A stretch of 64,000 nt of DNA, taken from positions 1 through 64,000 of the forward strand of contig DATJYL010000095.1 of NCBI GenBank assembly GCA_035499655.1, read 5' to 3'. This document shows, one piece after another, positions 18,960 through 28,246 of the stretch; the stretch's first letter is position 1; every line of letters begins with the position of its first letter. The position numbers and the translations under genes are program-made. The notes below the pieces were generated by a model. It had not been told where the DNA came from. It did not search any database and saw only the letters and a program-made list of their open reading frames with translations. Origin of the DNA: Pirellulales bacterium (GTDB taxonomy: Bacteria; Planctomycetota; Planctomycetia; Pirellulales; JADZDJ01).

Positions 18960-19928
18960 ATGCGTATTGTGCTTTGCTATCCCGTCGAGCCTCGGCACGT
19001 GGCCCAAATTCAGTCGGCGGCCCCGCAAGCGGAAATATGCGATGCCGGACAAGAAGGCGTGGCCCGGGAATTATTCGCCTGCGACATATTCTGCGGCCAT
19101 CCGAAAGTGCCTGTCGATTGGGACGGCGTGGTGCGCGGCGGACGACTCAAGTGGATACAATCGTCGGCGGCGGGGCTAGATCATCTGCTGGCGCCCAGCG
19201 TGGTGGAATCGCCGATCATTATCAGCAGTGCATCGGGCGTGCTGTCCGATCAAGTGGCCGAGCACACGGTGGCCTTGGTGACGGGTTTGTTGCGTGGGTT
19301 GCCGACATTTTTTCGGGCGCAACAGAACAGGGAATACATCCGGCGGCCGACGCGCGATTTGCATCACTGCACGGTGGGCATTGTCGGGCTGGGGGGCGTC
19401 GGGCGGCGCGTGGCGGAACTGTTCGCACCGTTCAAAACGCGAATTTTGGCGACCGATTTATATCCGGTCGATAAGCCGCCGCACGTGGCGGAGTTATGGC
19501 CGGCTGATCGGCTGGGCGATTTGCTGGCCGCGGTCGACGTGCTGGTGTTGTGCGTGCCGCTGACGGATCAAACACGCTGGATGATCAATGACCGGGCGCT
19601 GGCCAAACTGAAACCGGGCGCGGTGCTGGCGAACATGGCCCGGGGAAAATTAGTGGTGGAGAACGATTTGGTGGCGGCGTTGGAGTCGGGCCGTTTATTT
19701 GGCGCCGTGCTCGATGTGGCCGCCGAGGAGCCGCTGCCGCCGGAAAGCAAATTGTGGGAATTGCCCAATGTGATCATCACGCCGCACGTGGCCGGTCAAA
19801 GTCGGTGGCGGATCGACAACATGACCGATTTCTTCTGCGAAAATCTGCGGCGCTATTTGGCCGGGAAGCCGCTCGTGAATTTAGTAGACAAGCGGCTGGG
19901 TTTTCCGGTACGCAAGGCAGAGCGGTAA
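18960..19928 (+). CDS. D-isomer-specific 2-hydroxyacid dehydrogenase
   Basis: A 322-residue NAD(P)-dependent dehydrogenase reducing 2-oxoacids to D-2-hydroxyacids or the reverse. The nucleotide-binding loop is VGIVGLGGVGRRVAELF (about 138-154). The catalytic Arg (NMARGKLV), Glu (DVAAEEPLP) and His (ITPHVAGQS) are all present. The substrate is not clear from sequence; it resembles the glyoxylate/hydroxypyruvate group. It stands alone. Its last 76 bases overlap, tail to tail, the 3' end of the PEP-CTERM protein gene on the other strand. The ATG at 18960 is the only sensible start. Confidence 0.92.
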   Translation: MRIVLCYPVEPRHVAQIQSAAPQAEICDAGQEGVARELFACDIFCGHPKVPVDWDGVVRGGRLKWIQSSAAGLDHLLAPSVVESPIIISSASGVLSDQVAEHTVALVTGLLRGLPTFFRAQQNREYIRRPTRDLHHCTVGIVGLGGVGRRVAELFAPFKTRILATDLYPVDKPPHVAELWPADRLGDLLAAVDVLVLCVPLTDQTRWMINDRALAKLKPGAVLANMARGKLVVENDLVAALESGRLFGAVLDVAAEEPLPPESKLWELPNVIITPHVAGQSRWRIDNMTDFFCENLRRYLAGKPLVNLVDKRLGFPVRKAER

Positions 19929-22525
19929 ACTGCGCCAATTGAAATCAAGGCAAAAGCAGCCAGGACGAATCCGGAGGGTTCGGGAACCGGGGCCGTGTTG
20001 CCGCCGCCGGGATGGCTTAGTCGGACGAGCAAATCTTGCAAATCGGCATTGGTGACTTTGCCGTCGTTGTTGAGATCGCCATTGGCCAACAAATCGACAT
20101 CGGTATAGTTTTGGCCGGCTTGATAAGCCGACAAATTGGCCAGGGCGTTGATCATCGGCAAAATATCGGCGGCCGAGACCGAACCGTCGTGATTAAAATC
20201 TCCCAGCACAGGAACCGGGGCGGGGGTGCCGGGGACGATTTCGCCTGTTGATAATTGCACAGCGTGCGGCGAGGCGGTGCCTGAAAATACGATGGAGTTC
20301 AATTGCGCCAGGCTCAGTCCACCGGAACCGGATCCGAAGAAAAGGCGATCTGTACCGCCACCGGAAGTGGAACCGCTCCAGTTGGCGACGGTCAGGGTGC
20401 CAGTCCAGGGCAGCTCGTGGCTGTCGGTGAAATCCAAAATGCTGGCGCCAGTGCCCAAATCGATGGTGGAACTGGCCGACAATTTTAAGGTGGACAACGT
20501 ATCGCTGAACCCGCCGGTGGCAAAAGTGCCGCCGGAGAGAACCAAGTTGGAAGTGTCGGCAATGCGGTTAGAGGCGCCCAGCGTGAGGGTGCCTTGTTTC
20601 ACGGTGGTGGCGCCCGAGTACAGATTGGATGCGGTAAGGGTGATGGTTCCCAGGCCGGTTTTCGTGATGCCGCCGGCGCCGGAAATGACGCCGGAAAGCG
20701 TGCCGTTAAAGCCGTTGCTATTAATCGTGCCGCCGGCGCCGGAAACTGTCATCGGCACGTTCACGTTCAGTTGTGCAGCTGCTTGCAGCGTTCCAGCGCT
20801 CCAGTTGATCGAGCCGCCTGAGGTCCAATTGCTGGGCGTGCCCGCGCCCAGTACGATTTGCGAAACGGCCAGCGTGCCGCCCATCAGCGAAAGGGTGCCG
20901 GTGTAGTTGGTCGCCGTGGGATTATAGACCGTGTTGCCAAGAATAATATTGTAGGCCTGCACGGCACCGCTGGTTATTTGTAGCGTACCGTTGCCCTGGT
21001 CGCCGACGGTGATGGTGTCGTACACATTCAGGGTTCCTCCGGAGACGAACACTTTTTCACCTGTTGACGTACCGTTGCCGCCGATCGACAGCGTCATGGC
21101 CGAAGCGGTGCCCGTAGAAACAGTTACCATGCCATCGACCGAACCGTTGCCGCGGATGAGGGCATGGTCAAAAACTCCCGGCACAGCCGAGGACCACGTG
21201 CCACTGGACCACGTGCCGCTGGCATTGGACCACGTTTGGCTGGCATATTCATCGCCCAGTTCGTTGGCGTATTGCTCGATCATGGTGTAGCCCAGCGGAT
21301 TGAGCTTCAGCGCGCCCGAGGGATCGGTCGTGCTCAAACCGTGTGCGGCTGCCCAGGTGTCGGGAATACCGTCGTTGGCGCTGCTCGTGGGAGGCGTTCC
21401 TCCGGTAATGGTGCCGAAGCCGCTGTTTGACAAGCCCGTGTCTTTTTCCGTGTTGTAAATGGAACCTTGCGTTCCCAGCGATTGCACCTGAGTGATGACT
21501 TGCGTATCGACGGTGTCGCGCTGCAGCGAATCGCCGGCGTGGGCCACGTCGAAAGTGTAGGCGGCGGCCGTGCTTAACAGCGGTAAACTGGCTGTGGTCG
21601 ATGACCAGGGAGAAGACAGCGTAACCACGCCGCCGGGCGATGTGGCCGAGCCATCTAATGCGTCGTTTTTGTTCGAGTCGAGCAAATTGCCCGAGGAGTA
21701 TGCGCTTTGATTGGAGTCCAACTGGTACCAGGCATCGCTCGGACTGTTGGTGTTCGGTCCAGCGATGAAGTAATTGTTCAGGATGTCGTAGCTATAAACG
21801 CCCGCAGAGTTACCCGTGGTAAAGGCATACTGGTAGTTATACACCACGTTGTTAATGTACTGGCTATTTGACTTTGCGAGCGGATTGCGGCCGTGGGAAT
21901 TCACCCACAGGTTGTTCACGTAGGTAACGTTGTTGCCTTCGGTGTGCATATTCAACTGCTGCGCCTTAATGGGATCGGCCAACAACGAGTTCTGCAGCGT
22001 GACGTTGTTGACCCCATTGGTGCCGACGGCGTCGATGTTGTCGTACTGCGAGTATTCGGCATCGACGTGATTCAGAATCATGTTGCTGGTGTCGCCCAAG
22101 TTGATGCTGGCTTTGGCGGAACTATCGGCGCTGCCTTCTCGGGCGCGAATGAATTCGACAATATCGTTGCTGGAAGCTGAAAACGAGAGTTCGTGCCCCA
22201 TCAAGCCGATGCCTTGGCCCGGCGCGGTCTGTCCAAGAATGGTCAAATTGCTTTTCGCGCTAATGGCCGACGCCAGGTTAATATAGCCGCCGACGGCAAA
22301 AACAATGATGCGGTTGGACTGGCTGACCGCGTCGCGAAATGAACCGGCGCCGGAATCGTTGAGATTGGTGACGATGTATAGGCTGCCGGCACGGCCACCG
22401 GTGGTTAGGGCGCCGAAACCTTCTGCATCGCCGAAGGCCCGCAATTGCGCATGCGCGCTCGATGCGCTGAGCCAGCAGATCGCAGCGATGCAGAAAGCGG
22501 CTGCGCGCAACACATGCTTTTCCAT
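19853..22525 (-). CDS. Secreted pectate-lyase-like protein with dockerin-type repeat and PEP-CTERM anchor
   Basis: An 890-residue secreted protein. After a signal peptide (about 1-27) come: a right-handed beta-helix domain of PL1 pectate-lyase type (about 30-330; SNLTILGQTAPGQGIGL, NMILNHVDAEYSQYDNID, QYINNVVYNYQYAF), Gly/Thr-rich beta repeats of the autotransporter-passenger kind (about 420-740; SGATTVKQGTLTLGASN), a dockerin-like pair of calcium loops (about 780-840; GDFNHDGSVSAADI, GDLNNDGKVTNADL), and a PEP-CTERM sorting signal (VPEPSGFVLAAF plus helix and Arg). It likely binds or cuts pectin-like polysaccharide at the cell surface. After the sorting signal an unusual tail of about 20 residues overlaps the dehydrogenase gene. 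The ATG at 22525 has GGGAGAGGGG upstream. Confidence 0.9.
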   Translation of the reverse strand: MEKHVLRAAAFCIAAICWLSASSAHAQLRAFGDAEGFGALTTGGRAGSLYIVTNLNDSGAGSFRDAVSQSNRIIVFAVGGYINLASAISAKSNLTILGQTAPGQGIGLMGHELSFSASSNDIVEFIRAREGSADSSAKASINLGDTSNMILNHVDAEYSQYDNIDAVGTNGVNNVTLQNSLLADPIKAQQLNMHTEGNNVTYVNNLWVNSHGRNPLAKSNSQYINNVVYNYQYAFTTGNSAGVYSYDILNNYFIAGPNTNSPSDAWYQLDSNQSAYSSGNLLDSNKNDALDGSATSPGGVVTLSSPWSSTTASLPLLSTAAAYTFDVAHAGDSLQRDTVDTQVITQVQSLGTQGSIYNTEKDTGLSNSGFGTITGGTPPTSSANDGIPDTWAAAHGLSTTDPSGALKLNPLGYTMIEQYANELGDEYASQTWSNASGTWSSGTWSSAVPGVFDHALIRGNGSVDGMVTVSTGTASAMTLSIGGNGTSTGEKVFVSGGTLNVYDTITVGDQGNGTLQITSGAVQAYNIILGNTVYNPTATNYTGTLSLMGGTLAVSQIVLGAGTPSNWTSGGSINWSAGTLQAAAQLNVNVPMTVSGAGGTINSNGFNGTLSGVISGAGGITKTGLGTITLTASNLYSGATTVKQGTLTLGASNRIADTSNLVLSGGTFATGGFSDTLSTLKLSASSTIDLGTGASILDFTDSHELPWTGTLTVANWSGSTSGGGTDRLFFGSGSGGLSLAQLNSIVFSGTASPHAVQLSTGEIVPGTPAPVPVLGDFNHDGSVSAADILPMINALANLSAYQAGQNYTDVDLLANGDLNNDGKVTNADLQDLLVRLSHPGGGNTAPVPEPSGFVLAAFALISIGAVYRSALRTGKPSRLSTKFTSGFPAK

Positions 22526-22845
22526 TTTCCCCTCTCCCCCGTAACGATCAATTCCGCGCACATTGTTCAGCTTGTAGTCTGTGCCGGATTATTGTAGCCG
22601 ATGCTCGCTGGCGTTGCATCATAAATTTTATTGCAGGCAAGTTTTCCAACATGGATGAGCGAATTACTGGGCAAAAGCAGCCGCAACTAAAGGCTTTGCG
22701 CGGAGTTTGCGCGAATGAGAATGGCCGATTTTTCCACCGATTGCCGGCAAACTATGTCTTTACCTCGCTTCTCATTGCGGCCTAATATAGAGTCTGATCA
22801 ATCAGCGAAGTAGAATGTAAGTTCAACGTGGAGTGACGACCTTCG
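22526..22845. other. Divergent intergenic region
   Basis: About 320 bases between the leftward PEP-CTERM gene and the rightward kinase gene. It must contain both promoters; a CTAATATAG near 22783 could be a -10 for the kinase, but no matching -35 convinces me. No repeat or RNA gene seen. Confidence 0.4.
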
Positions 22846-23949
22846 ATGACGACGACCATTTTTTATGAAAACCGTCTGACTGTGACCCAAGGCGGGCATG
22901 AGCCTCGCCGCTGCCCCGACGAGCTTCTGAACCGATACGTGACGCTGGTTGATTCGCAGCGGATGAGCTGGACCGAGCATTTGCGCCTGCTGCGCCTGTT
23001 GGGTTCCGGTGGTCAGGGCGTGGTGTACCTAAGCCAGCGGCGCGGGGCCGACGGCTTTACCCTGCCTGTCGCGATCAAGATTTTTTCGCCGGAACGGTAC
23101 GAAGACGACCGCAGCTACGACGAAGCCATGACACGCATGGCCGACGTGGCTGCCCGAGTGGCGCTGATTCAGCAAGATAATTTGCTGGACGTGCACAATT
23201 TTGTGGATCGCAACCGCATTCGGCTGATGGAAATGGAATGGGTCGACGGTTTCGACCTGAGCCAATTGGTGACGCACAAAATGCTGGAACACGTTCGCAA
23301 GCGGGTCAGCGAAAAGCGTTGGGCCTATCTGAACAATGTGATTATCACCAGCGGACCGATGCAGCCGCGCCTGAAGGCGGGCGTGGCCGTGAACATTGTG
23401 CGAGAGTGTCTGGCGGCGCTGGCGGCGTTGCACCGCAACGGCATTGTGCACGGCGACATTAAGCCGTCGAACATTATGCTGAAGCGCACCGGCAATGCGA
23501 AAATAGTGGACATTGGGTCAGCCTTCGCGCTGGATGCTTTGCCGCCGCGGCGGACTTGCACGCCCACTTATGCGGCGCCGGAAGTGCTGGAAGGGAGCGA
23601 ATGCTCGCCCCGTGCCGACTTGGCGAGTTTGGGTTACGTGCTGGTGGAGATGCTTTCGGGCCGGCCGCCGTTTGCGGGCCTTTCGACCTACAAAGATTTG
23701 CTGGAGGCGAAGCGGTTTTTAGCCCAGCGCTTGCCGCAAATTTTGCCGGCCGAGGTCACGTGCAACGAGCTACTGATGAACTTCTGTCGCGGGCTGATTG
23801 CGCCCGACCCCAATCGCCGCTTCCCCAGCGCCGAAGCCGCCGACTTGGTGAAAGAAGGGGCTGCCAGCTTCCACCGGCAGCTCATTGTCGGCGGCCTGGC
23901 CAGCGAATACGAGAACGAAATTCGGGTGTGGCTGGAAGATATTGAGTGA
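22846..23949 (+). CDS. Serine/threonine protein kinase (Hanks type), soluble
   Basis: A 367-residue eukaryotic-like kinase. The Gly-rich loop is LGSGGQGVVYL (52-62), the ATP-anchoring Lys is K78 in VAIKIF, the catalytic loop is HGDIKPSN (D204) instead of the usual HRD, and the metal-binding motif is DIG (D222) instead of DFG; all essential residues are kept, so it should be active. APEVLEG follows at about 244. An inserted helix-rich piece lies between about 140 and 175. There is no membrane segment or sensor domain after the kinase, unlike many planctomycete kinases. The substrate is unknown. Its neighbours do not point to a pathway. Confidence 0.93.
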   Translation: MTTTIFYENRLTVTQGGHEPRRCPDELLNRYVTLVDSQRMSWTEHLRLLRLLGSGGQGVVYLSQRRGADGFTLPVAIKIFSPERYEDDRSYDEAMTRMADVAARVALIQQDNLLDVHNFVDRNRIRLMEMEWVDGFDLSQLVTHKMLEHVRKRVSEKRWAYLNNVIITSGPMQPRLKAGVAVNIVRECLAALAALHRNGIVHGDIKPSNIMLKRTGNAKIVDIGSAFALDALPPRRTCTPTYAAPEVLEGSECSPRADLASLGYVLVEMLSGRPPFAGLSTYKDLLEAKRFLAQRLPQILPAEVTCNELLMNFCRGLIAPDPNRRFPSAEAADLVKEGAASFHRQLIVGGLASEYENEIRVWLEDIE

Positions 23950-24007
23950 AATCGGTTTCGCAATTCCCTCAGACGCTGCGCGCTTACCGAATCAAGCGTT
24001 CCTCGCT

Positions 24008-25042
24008 TTACTGAATCGGGTATCCCTTCCATAGCCATAGGAGCGCCTCGGGCAAGGTTTGCCCGACCACTTTGCCGTCGACGTGACCGGCGCCGTTGGC
24101 GAACACGTACTGATAGGGGTAACCCTTGTCTTTTAGCGCGGCGGCCATGCGGTTGTTGGCCATGACCCAGTTGTGATACGTGGATTCGTCGCGCTGGTAG
24201 CCGTTGTCGTGTTCGCCCACTTCCATCCAAATGCGGATCGGCTTGCGGTCCGTCTGCGGGATGAAATGCTCGTGATATTCCCACGCGCCGTGCGGCGAAT
24301 CGGGATTATCGGGTGATTGCTGCGCCACAAACGTGCCGGAATAACTGAGCACTTTGCGGTACAGCTCGGGCCGGAACCAGGCCATGGTGAAGGCGCAGGC
24401 GGCGCCGGAACTGCCGCCCATCGTGGCGCGGCCTGCGGGATCTTTCGTCAGCGTCACGTTGCATTGTTGTTCGACGAGCGGCAGCACTTCGTTTTCGATG
24501 AACTGGGTGTATTTGTCGGAGACGGTGTCGTATTCCAGGCCGCGTTCGCTCCCTTTGCCGTCGCCGCCGCCGGAATCAATCATCACCGCCACCATGGCCG
24601 GCAACTTTTTCTCATGGATCAAATGATCCAGCACAGGCGTCAACCGCTTGACGTAGCTGTGCCCGTCTTGAACCACCATGAACGGCGCCGCCGTGCCGGG
24701 CTGGTAGTCTGCGGGAACGTAGACCCACAGCTTGCGTGAATACGGTCCTTTTAGTCCGGGATAAATTTTGCTGTCTTCCGATTTCATCGCCAGCTCATGC
24801 ATGGTTCCCTTGGGCACGTCGTCGGCGAGGGTCAGCTCCGGCGCGTTTTGGTACGGCGGCGAGATGACGAAATCGCCGTCGGCATCCGGTGTGGGTTGAG
24901 CGGTCGATGCAGATTGCGGCGCGGTGCTGGACGGTGTTGCTGCGGGTGGCGGCGTGGGGTCGTCGGCCCAGGCGCAACAACACGCAACGGCCAGCGGCAA
25001 AATTAGCAGCAAAAAGCTTGAGAGCGGCTGCAGGCATTTCAT
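24008..25042 (-). CDS. Secreted esterase of the enterochelin-esterase-like family
   Basis: A 344-residue alpha/beta-hydrolase-fold protein (esterase D/Fes type). A signal peptide (about 1-26, ACCCAWADD) precedes a Pro/Thr-rich linker and the catalytic domain (about 75-340): KLWVYVPADYQPG, PFMVVQDGHSYV, the nucleophile elbow GGSSGA (Ser), and a C-terminal His in GAGHVDGKVVG. Likely releases acyl or feruloyl-type esters from polysaccharides or siderophores outside the cell; the exact substrate is unknown. The ATG at 25042 is chosen because the signal peptide begins there. It converges on the kinase gene with a 58-base gap. Confidence 0.9.
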   Translation of the reverse strand: MKCLQPLSSFLLLILPLAVACCCAWADDPTPPPAATPSSTAPQSASTAQPTPDADGDFVISPPYQNAPELTLADDVPKGTMHELAMKSEDSKIYPGLKGPYSRKLWVYVPADYQPGTAAPFMVVQDGHSYVKRLTPVLDHLIHEKKLPAMVAVMIDSGGGDGKGSERGLEYDTVSDKYTQFIENEVLPLVEQQCNVTLTKDPAGRATMGGSSGAACAFTMAWFRPELYRKVLSYSGTFVAQQSPDNPDSPHGAWEYHEHFIPQTDRKPIRIWMEVGEHDNGYQRDESTYHNWVMANNRMAAALKDKGYPYQYVFANGAGHVDGKVVGQTLPEALLWLWKGYPIQ

Positions 25043-25149
25043 AATTTGGGCTCCGCGAATCAATGGAGAGGTGTGCGCAATACGCCGCGGTCGATTATTG
25101 CTGGATGTTGTCGGGGAATGCAAGCGACTTGTCTCGCGCAGGGAACGCA

Positions 25150-25255
25150 GATTTCACCACGGAGTCACGGAGGGCACGGAGAAGGCAGATTGAACCGCGG
25201 AGACGCAGAGCCGGATGATTTTAACCGCAAAGGACGCGAAGGACGCGGAGGGGAT
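25150..25255. repeat. Cluster of degenerate CACGGAG/CGCAGAG short repeats
   Basis: Three related purine-rich units in a row: CACGGAGTCACGGAGGGCAC at about 25157, ACCGCGGAGACGCAGAG at about 25194, and ACCGCAAAGGACGCGAAGGA at about 25224. They share a 7-8 base period (CGGAGNC, CGCAGAG, CGCGAAG) and match the family of units flanking the GxxExxY gene (38689 and 39148) and the pair at 57611 and 57850. They lie upstream of the esterase and downstream (3') of nothing coding. Confidence 0.65.
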
Positions 25256-25320
25256 TTTATTATGCAGTCATGAAAAAATTTGATTTTGCAAGTCATGCAA
25301 AAAGTGTATGAATTCATCTT

Positions 25321-25551
25321 CTAGGCCGAGCGGCGTTTGGTGTCGCCGATGACTTCGCTGACGCTTTCGTGATCGAACAGCGTGGGAACGCCTTTGGAAT
25401 CGAAATAGACTGCGGTGCCGGCGCGCGATACCAAGGCTTCCGGATGTTCCACGTCGATATGCTCCCCGCTGACAAACCGCACCCGATAAGAACGAAACGG
25501 CTTGCGCTGTTGATAAGCCCGCAATGCTTTGTTGAAGTTTTCGGAGGTCAT
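25321..25551 (-). CDS. Small hypothetical protein
   Basis: A 76-residue protein of unknown function, all one compact domain (RKPFRSYRVRFVSGEHIDVEHPE, VYFDSKGVPTLFDHESVSEV). The pattern suggests a small beta-barrel of the kind often found next to toxin-antitoxin or phage genes, but nothing specific is recognisable. The ATG at 25551 is preceded by no strong ribosome site. It lies 84 bases downstream of the next gene on the same strand. Confidence 0.65.
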   Translation of the reverse strand: MTSENFNKALRAYQQRKPFRSYRVRFVSGEHIDVEHPEALVSRAGTAVYFDSKGVPTLFDHESVSEVIGDTKRRSA

Positions 25552-25635
25552 ATGGAAATTATATTAGAAAACCCGCTGTTGTCATACGGAGTGTGTGATT
25601 TAATTAGCCGAGCCGGCAATGGCATCCTAGTCGGG

Positions 25636-26361
25636 TTAAGGCGGTGGTGGCAATAAATTCAATACGTCCGAATGTTTCCATTTTGCGTAGCGTCTATGCA
25701 TTTCATCATAACGTTTAGAAAGTGGGGCAGCCCATGTATTATCACTTGCCCAGCCAACAACGTGGTCCCAAACGCGGCCAGTGTGCCCAAGCAAATCGGA
25801 TAGAAGAAGTTGGCTAATTGCTTCGTCATGGCGCAGCAAAATGTGGGCACCAGGGACTGGATGACCACCAAGCTCGCAATGGTATCCATAGTCTTCTCCG
25901 CGAAATTTCCCTTGCGAAGCCTTTCTTATCTTGGCAGGAGCGAAAAATGATTGGCGTTCTTCGGAAGTGCTGCGGATCCAGCGTTCCGCATCATTGTCGC
26001 GGGTTTCAAATGCCCATGCTAAGTATTCCACTTCAACCAATTGTCGTAATAACGCTGCCGCAGCGTAGTGACGGCCGTCATTAAACAAATCTGCGCTCGC
26101 TGATGTCAGTTGTCCACCAATCCTGAGCAATAGCGAAACGGCGACAACTTCGTCATTGCCATTACCGAACGGTGATTCACCATTTTTGCGGTCTGTACCG
26201 AAGATGTGCCCAATTGCGTGAAGTTCTTCTCCGGCTTGAGAAAATGTATCAGCAGTGAACTTGGCTAATTGAAACCTGAGTTCGGCGAGTTCATCATTGT
26301 CGGCGAATTTGCTTGTAACATCCAGGGAATCTTTATACGACAATTCGAAATTAGTGCTCAT
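25636..26361 (-). CDS. Hypothetical helical protein (DUF5677-like)
   Basis: A 241-residue, mainly helical soluble protein. The middle (LFNDGRHYAAAALLRQLVEVEYLAWAFE, about 90-120) looks like the helical core of the DUF5677/AbiV-like group, where similar RxLxExxxxxxY patterns occur. The C-terminus is Pro-rich. Such proteins are common in accessory regions and some are linked to phage defence, but no function can be claimed here. Base composition looks a little more AT-rich than the neighbours, consistent with acquisition by transfer. The ATG at 26361 is the natural start. Confidence 0.65.
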   Translation of the reverse strand: MSTNFELSYKDSLDVTSKFADNDELAELRFQLAKFTADTFSQAGEELHAIGHIFGTDRKNGESPFGNGNDEVVAVSLLLRIGGQLTSASADLFNDGRHYAAAALLRQLVEVEYLAWAFETRDNDAERWIRSTSEERQSFFAPAKIRKASQGKFRGEDYGYHCELGGHPVPGAHILLRHDEAISQLLLSDLLGHTGRVWDHVVGWASDNTWAAPLSKRYDEMHRRYAKWKHSDVLNLLPPPP

Positions 26362-26478
26362 ACGATCGATGCCTGTTTTTGCGAAACAAAAGATATGATT
26401 CTACGCCAATGAATAAACGCTGTGCATCGCATTGCGGGCCATTGGCACTCGAACCGACACGGATTCAATCGAGATGGT

Positions 26479-27498
26479 TCAAAACGACAGCGTAATGCGG
26501 CGGCCTTCTTCGTGGCTGCGGCGGGCGGCGAGGACGACGACGAGGGCGCGGTAGGCGTCTTCCAGGCCGGCGGGGTTGCGGACCAGGCTGGTCACGCTGC
26601 GGTGAAAGTACGAGAGCAGCATTTCGCCCACGGCTCGTTCGCTTTCCAGCGATTCCTGATGGCGGCCCGCCTTGTCGAACCACAACACCTGGGCGGGCAA
26701 GTCGATGAAGGCGATGCCGTTTTCGCAGGCCACTTGGAGCGCCGGCGGCGGACGGAACGAAACCGCTTCTTCCCAGCCTTGCGGCATGTAGTAGCCGGAG
26801 CTGATTTGCGCGATGACGCCGGTGCCGGCATGCGTGCCGGGCGGAGAAAAGTCGAGGCTCATCATGCGGTAATCTTCATCGCGCGAGTCGGACGAGACGT
26901 TGTGCATGAGGCCGAGCACCGAGGTCGGTTCCGCGCCGACGACGTAGCGGCACCAATCGACGAGCTCGACCAAATCGCTGGTGCCGAAGCCGCGATCTTT
27001 GGGGCCGTCGGGCTTGTGCGGTTTTTCGCCGACGCCGATGCGGCGATGACAGAAAATGAGGCGCGGCTTTCCCAAGTGCGTGGCGATGAGTTCTTTCAGT
27101 CGCAGCGTGGCGGGATTTTGGCGGCGAGCGAACTCGGCCATGAAGGCCACGCCCGCCGCATCGACCCGATCTTTTATTTGCTTCGCTTCTTCCAAACTCA
27201 ATTGCAGCGGCGCGGCGCAGTAAATGGCTTTCCCATATTCGCAGGCGGCCATGATCGGCAGCCAGCCGTACCATTGCTCGGCCAGCATGAGGATGGCATC
27301 GATATCTTCGCGGGCGGCCAGCGCGCGGAAGCCATCAACGGGGGTGGCGTTGAAATCGCGAGCGGCCTGTTCGGCGCGCAGGGCAACCTGATCGCAGACG
27401 GCGCGGACTTCGAAGCGATCGCCCAGGGCGCGCAGCGCGGGCCGGTGTCGGACCTCCCAAGCGCGACCGAGTCCGACAAGTCCGACGCGGAGCTTCAT
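26479..27498 (-). CDS. Gfo/Idh/MocA-family oxidoreductase, cytoplasmic
   Basis: A 339-residue NAD(P)-binding protein: Rossmann fold LRVGLVGLGRAWEVRHRPAL (about 3-22), then YCAAPLQLSLEEAKQI (about 93-108) where classical members have the EKP motif; here the Lys is missing and replaced by AAP, so the hydride-transfer machinery may be altered. The C-terminal part is the expected beta-sheet domain. No signal peptide, in contrast to the 579-residue exported member at 15889. The substrate is unknown. A run of short TGAGGGG repeats lies just upstream of the start at 27498. Confidence 0.85.
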   Translation of the reverse strand: MKLRVGLVGLGRAWEVRHRPALRALGDRFEVRAVCDQVALRAEQAARDFNATPVDGFRALAAREDIDAILMLAEQWYGWLPIMAACEYGKAIYCAAPLQLSLEEAKQIKDRVDAAGVAFMAEFARRQNPATLRLKELIATHLGKPRLIFCHRRIGVGEKPHKPDGPKDRGFGTSDLVELVDWCRYVVGAEPTSVLGLMHNVSSDSRDEDYRMMSLDFSPPGTHAGTGVIAQISSGYYMPQGWEEAVSFRPPPALQVACENGIAFIDLPAQVLWFDKAGRHQESLESERAVGEMLLSYFHRSVTSLVRNPAGLEDAYRALVVVLAARRSHEEGRRITLSF

Positions 27499-28246
27499 GG
27501 GGGAAGATTAGTAGGTGAGGGGTGAGTGGTGAGGGGTGAGTGGTGAGTGGGCGTCGATAGTCGGTTGGGGCCGTCGAGGTGTTACATAAGCCTGAATGCC
27601 AATGCTTGCACAAACTTAGGCGCGAAGGTATCCGAAGTCGTGCCGCACCGGCGATTATATCGGTTTGTTAGCGGCCGGCACAATCAGCGGGCGAGTGGAA
27701 GATTTTTTGCAGCTTAGGGTTGCGACGTGAAAGGCCGGGGCGGACGCGGATCAGGCTGGTCGGTCAAAAGTGATCAGAACACAGGCCGGGCGGTGATTGA
27801 AAGAGGCGCGATAATCCGGCGTTCAATGTTACCGCCAGCTCAGCGTTAAATTTTATTTATTCGGAAAATTTTTCCCAGTCATGGCTTGCAAGTTCATTTT
27901 ACCCATTTACACTACGAACTTTTCCCCTCGTCCGAAACGCACTTGGCTGAACGGAGACACAACGAAGGAGGCCGACCAAGACGGAAGGCATGACGACAAG
28001 CTTTGGCCGCCCGAGCCTAACCGCGGGATGGCCAACTTCTAGGCGGTTTGTCGTGGCCAATCGTGCATGGCAGCGCTCTTTATCTGTGCGGCGAGTGAAC
28101 GATGTCGGACTCTGCCCGTGCGCATGGGCCGGCCTGTGTAGGCTTGCCGATCGCCGGGTTGGCCTGGGCATGGAATTGGCCCGCGACGGTTGGGGAAGCC
28201 AGTTCCAGCATTTTGCCTTGGTCCTCGCCCCGAAGGAGATCTACCC
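27499..28246. other. Long intergenic region with short TGAGGGG/TGAGTGG repeats
   Basis: About 750 bases between divergent genes. At 27513-27550 lies a 7-base tandem repeat alternating GTGAGGG and GTGAGTG; the same type recurs at 52680-52706. Frames at 27990-28250 (plus) and 27899-28171 (minus) are Arg/Pro-rich and unconvincing. A GAAGGAGG at 27964 is 18 bases from an ATG, too far to support a start. Part of this could be a long leader of the thioredoxin-fold gene, but I see no known riboswitch. Confidence 0.5.
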
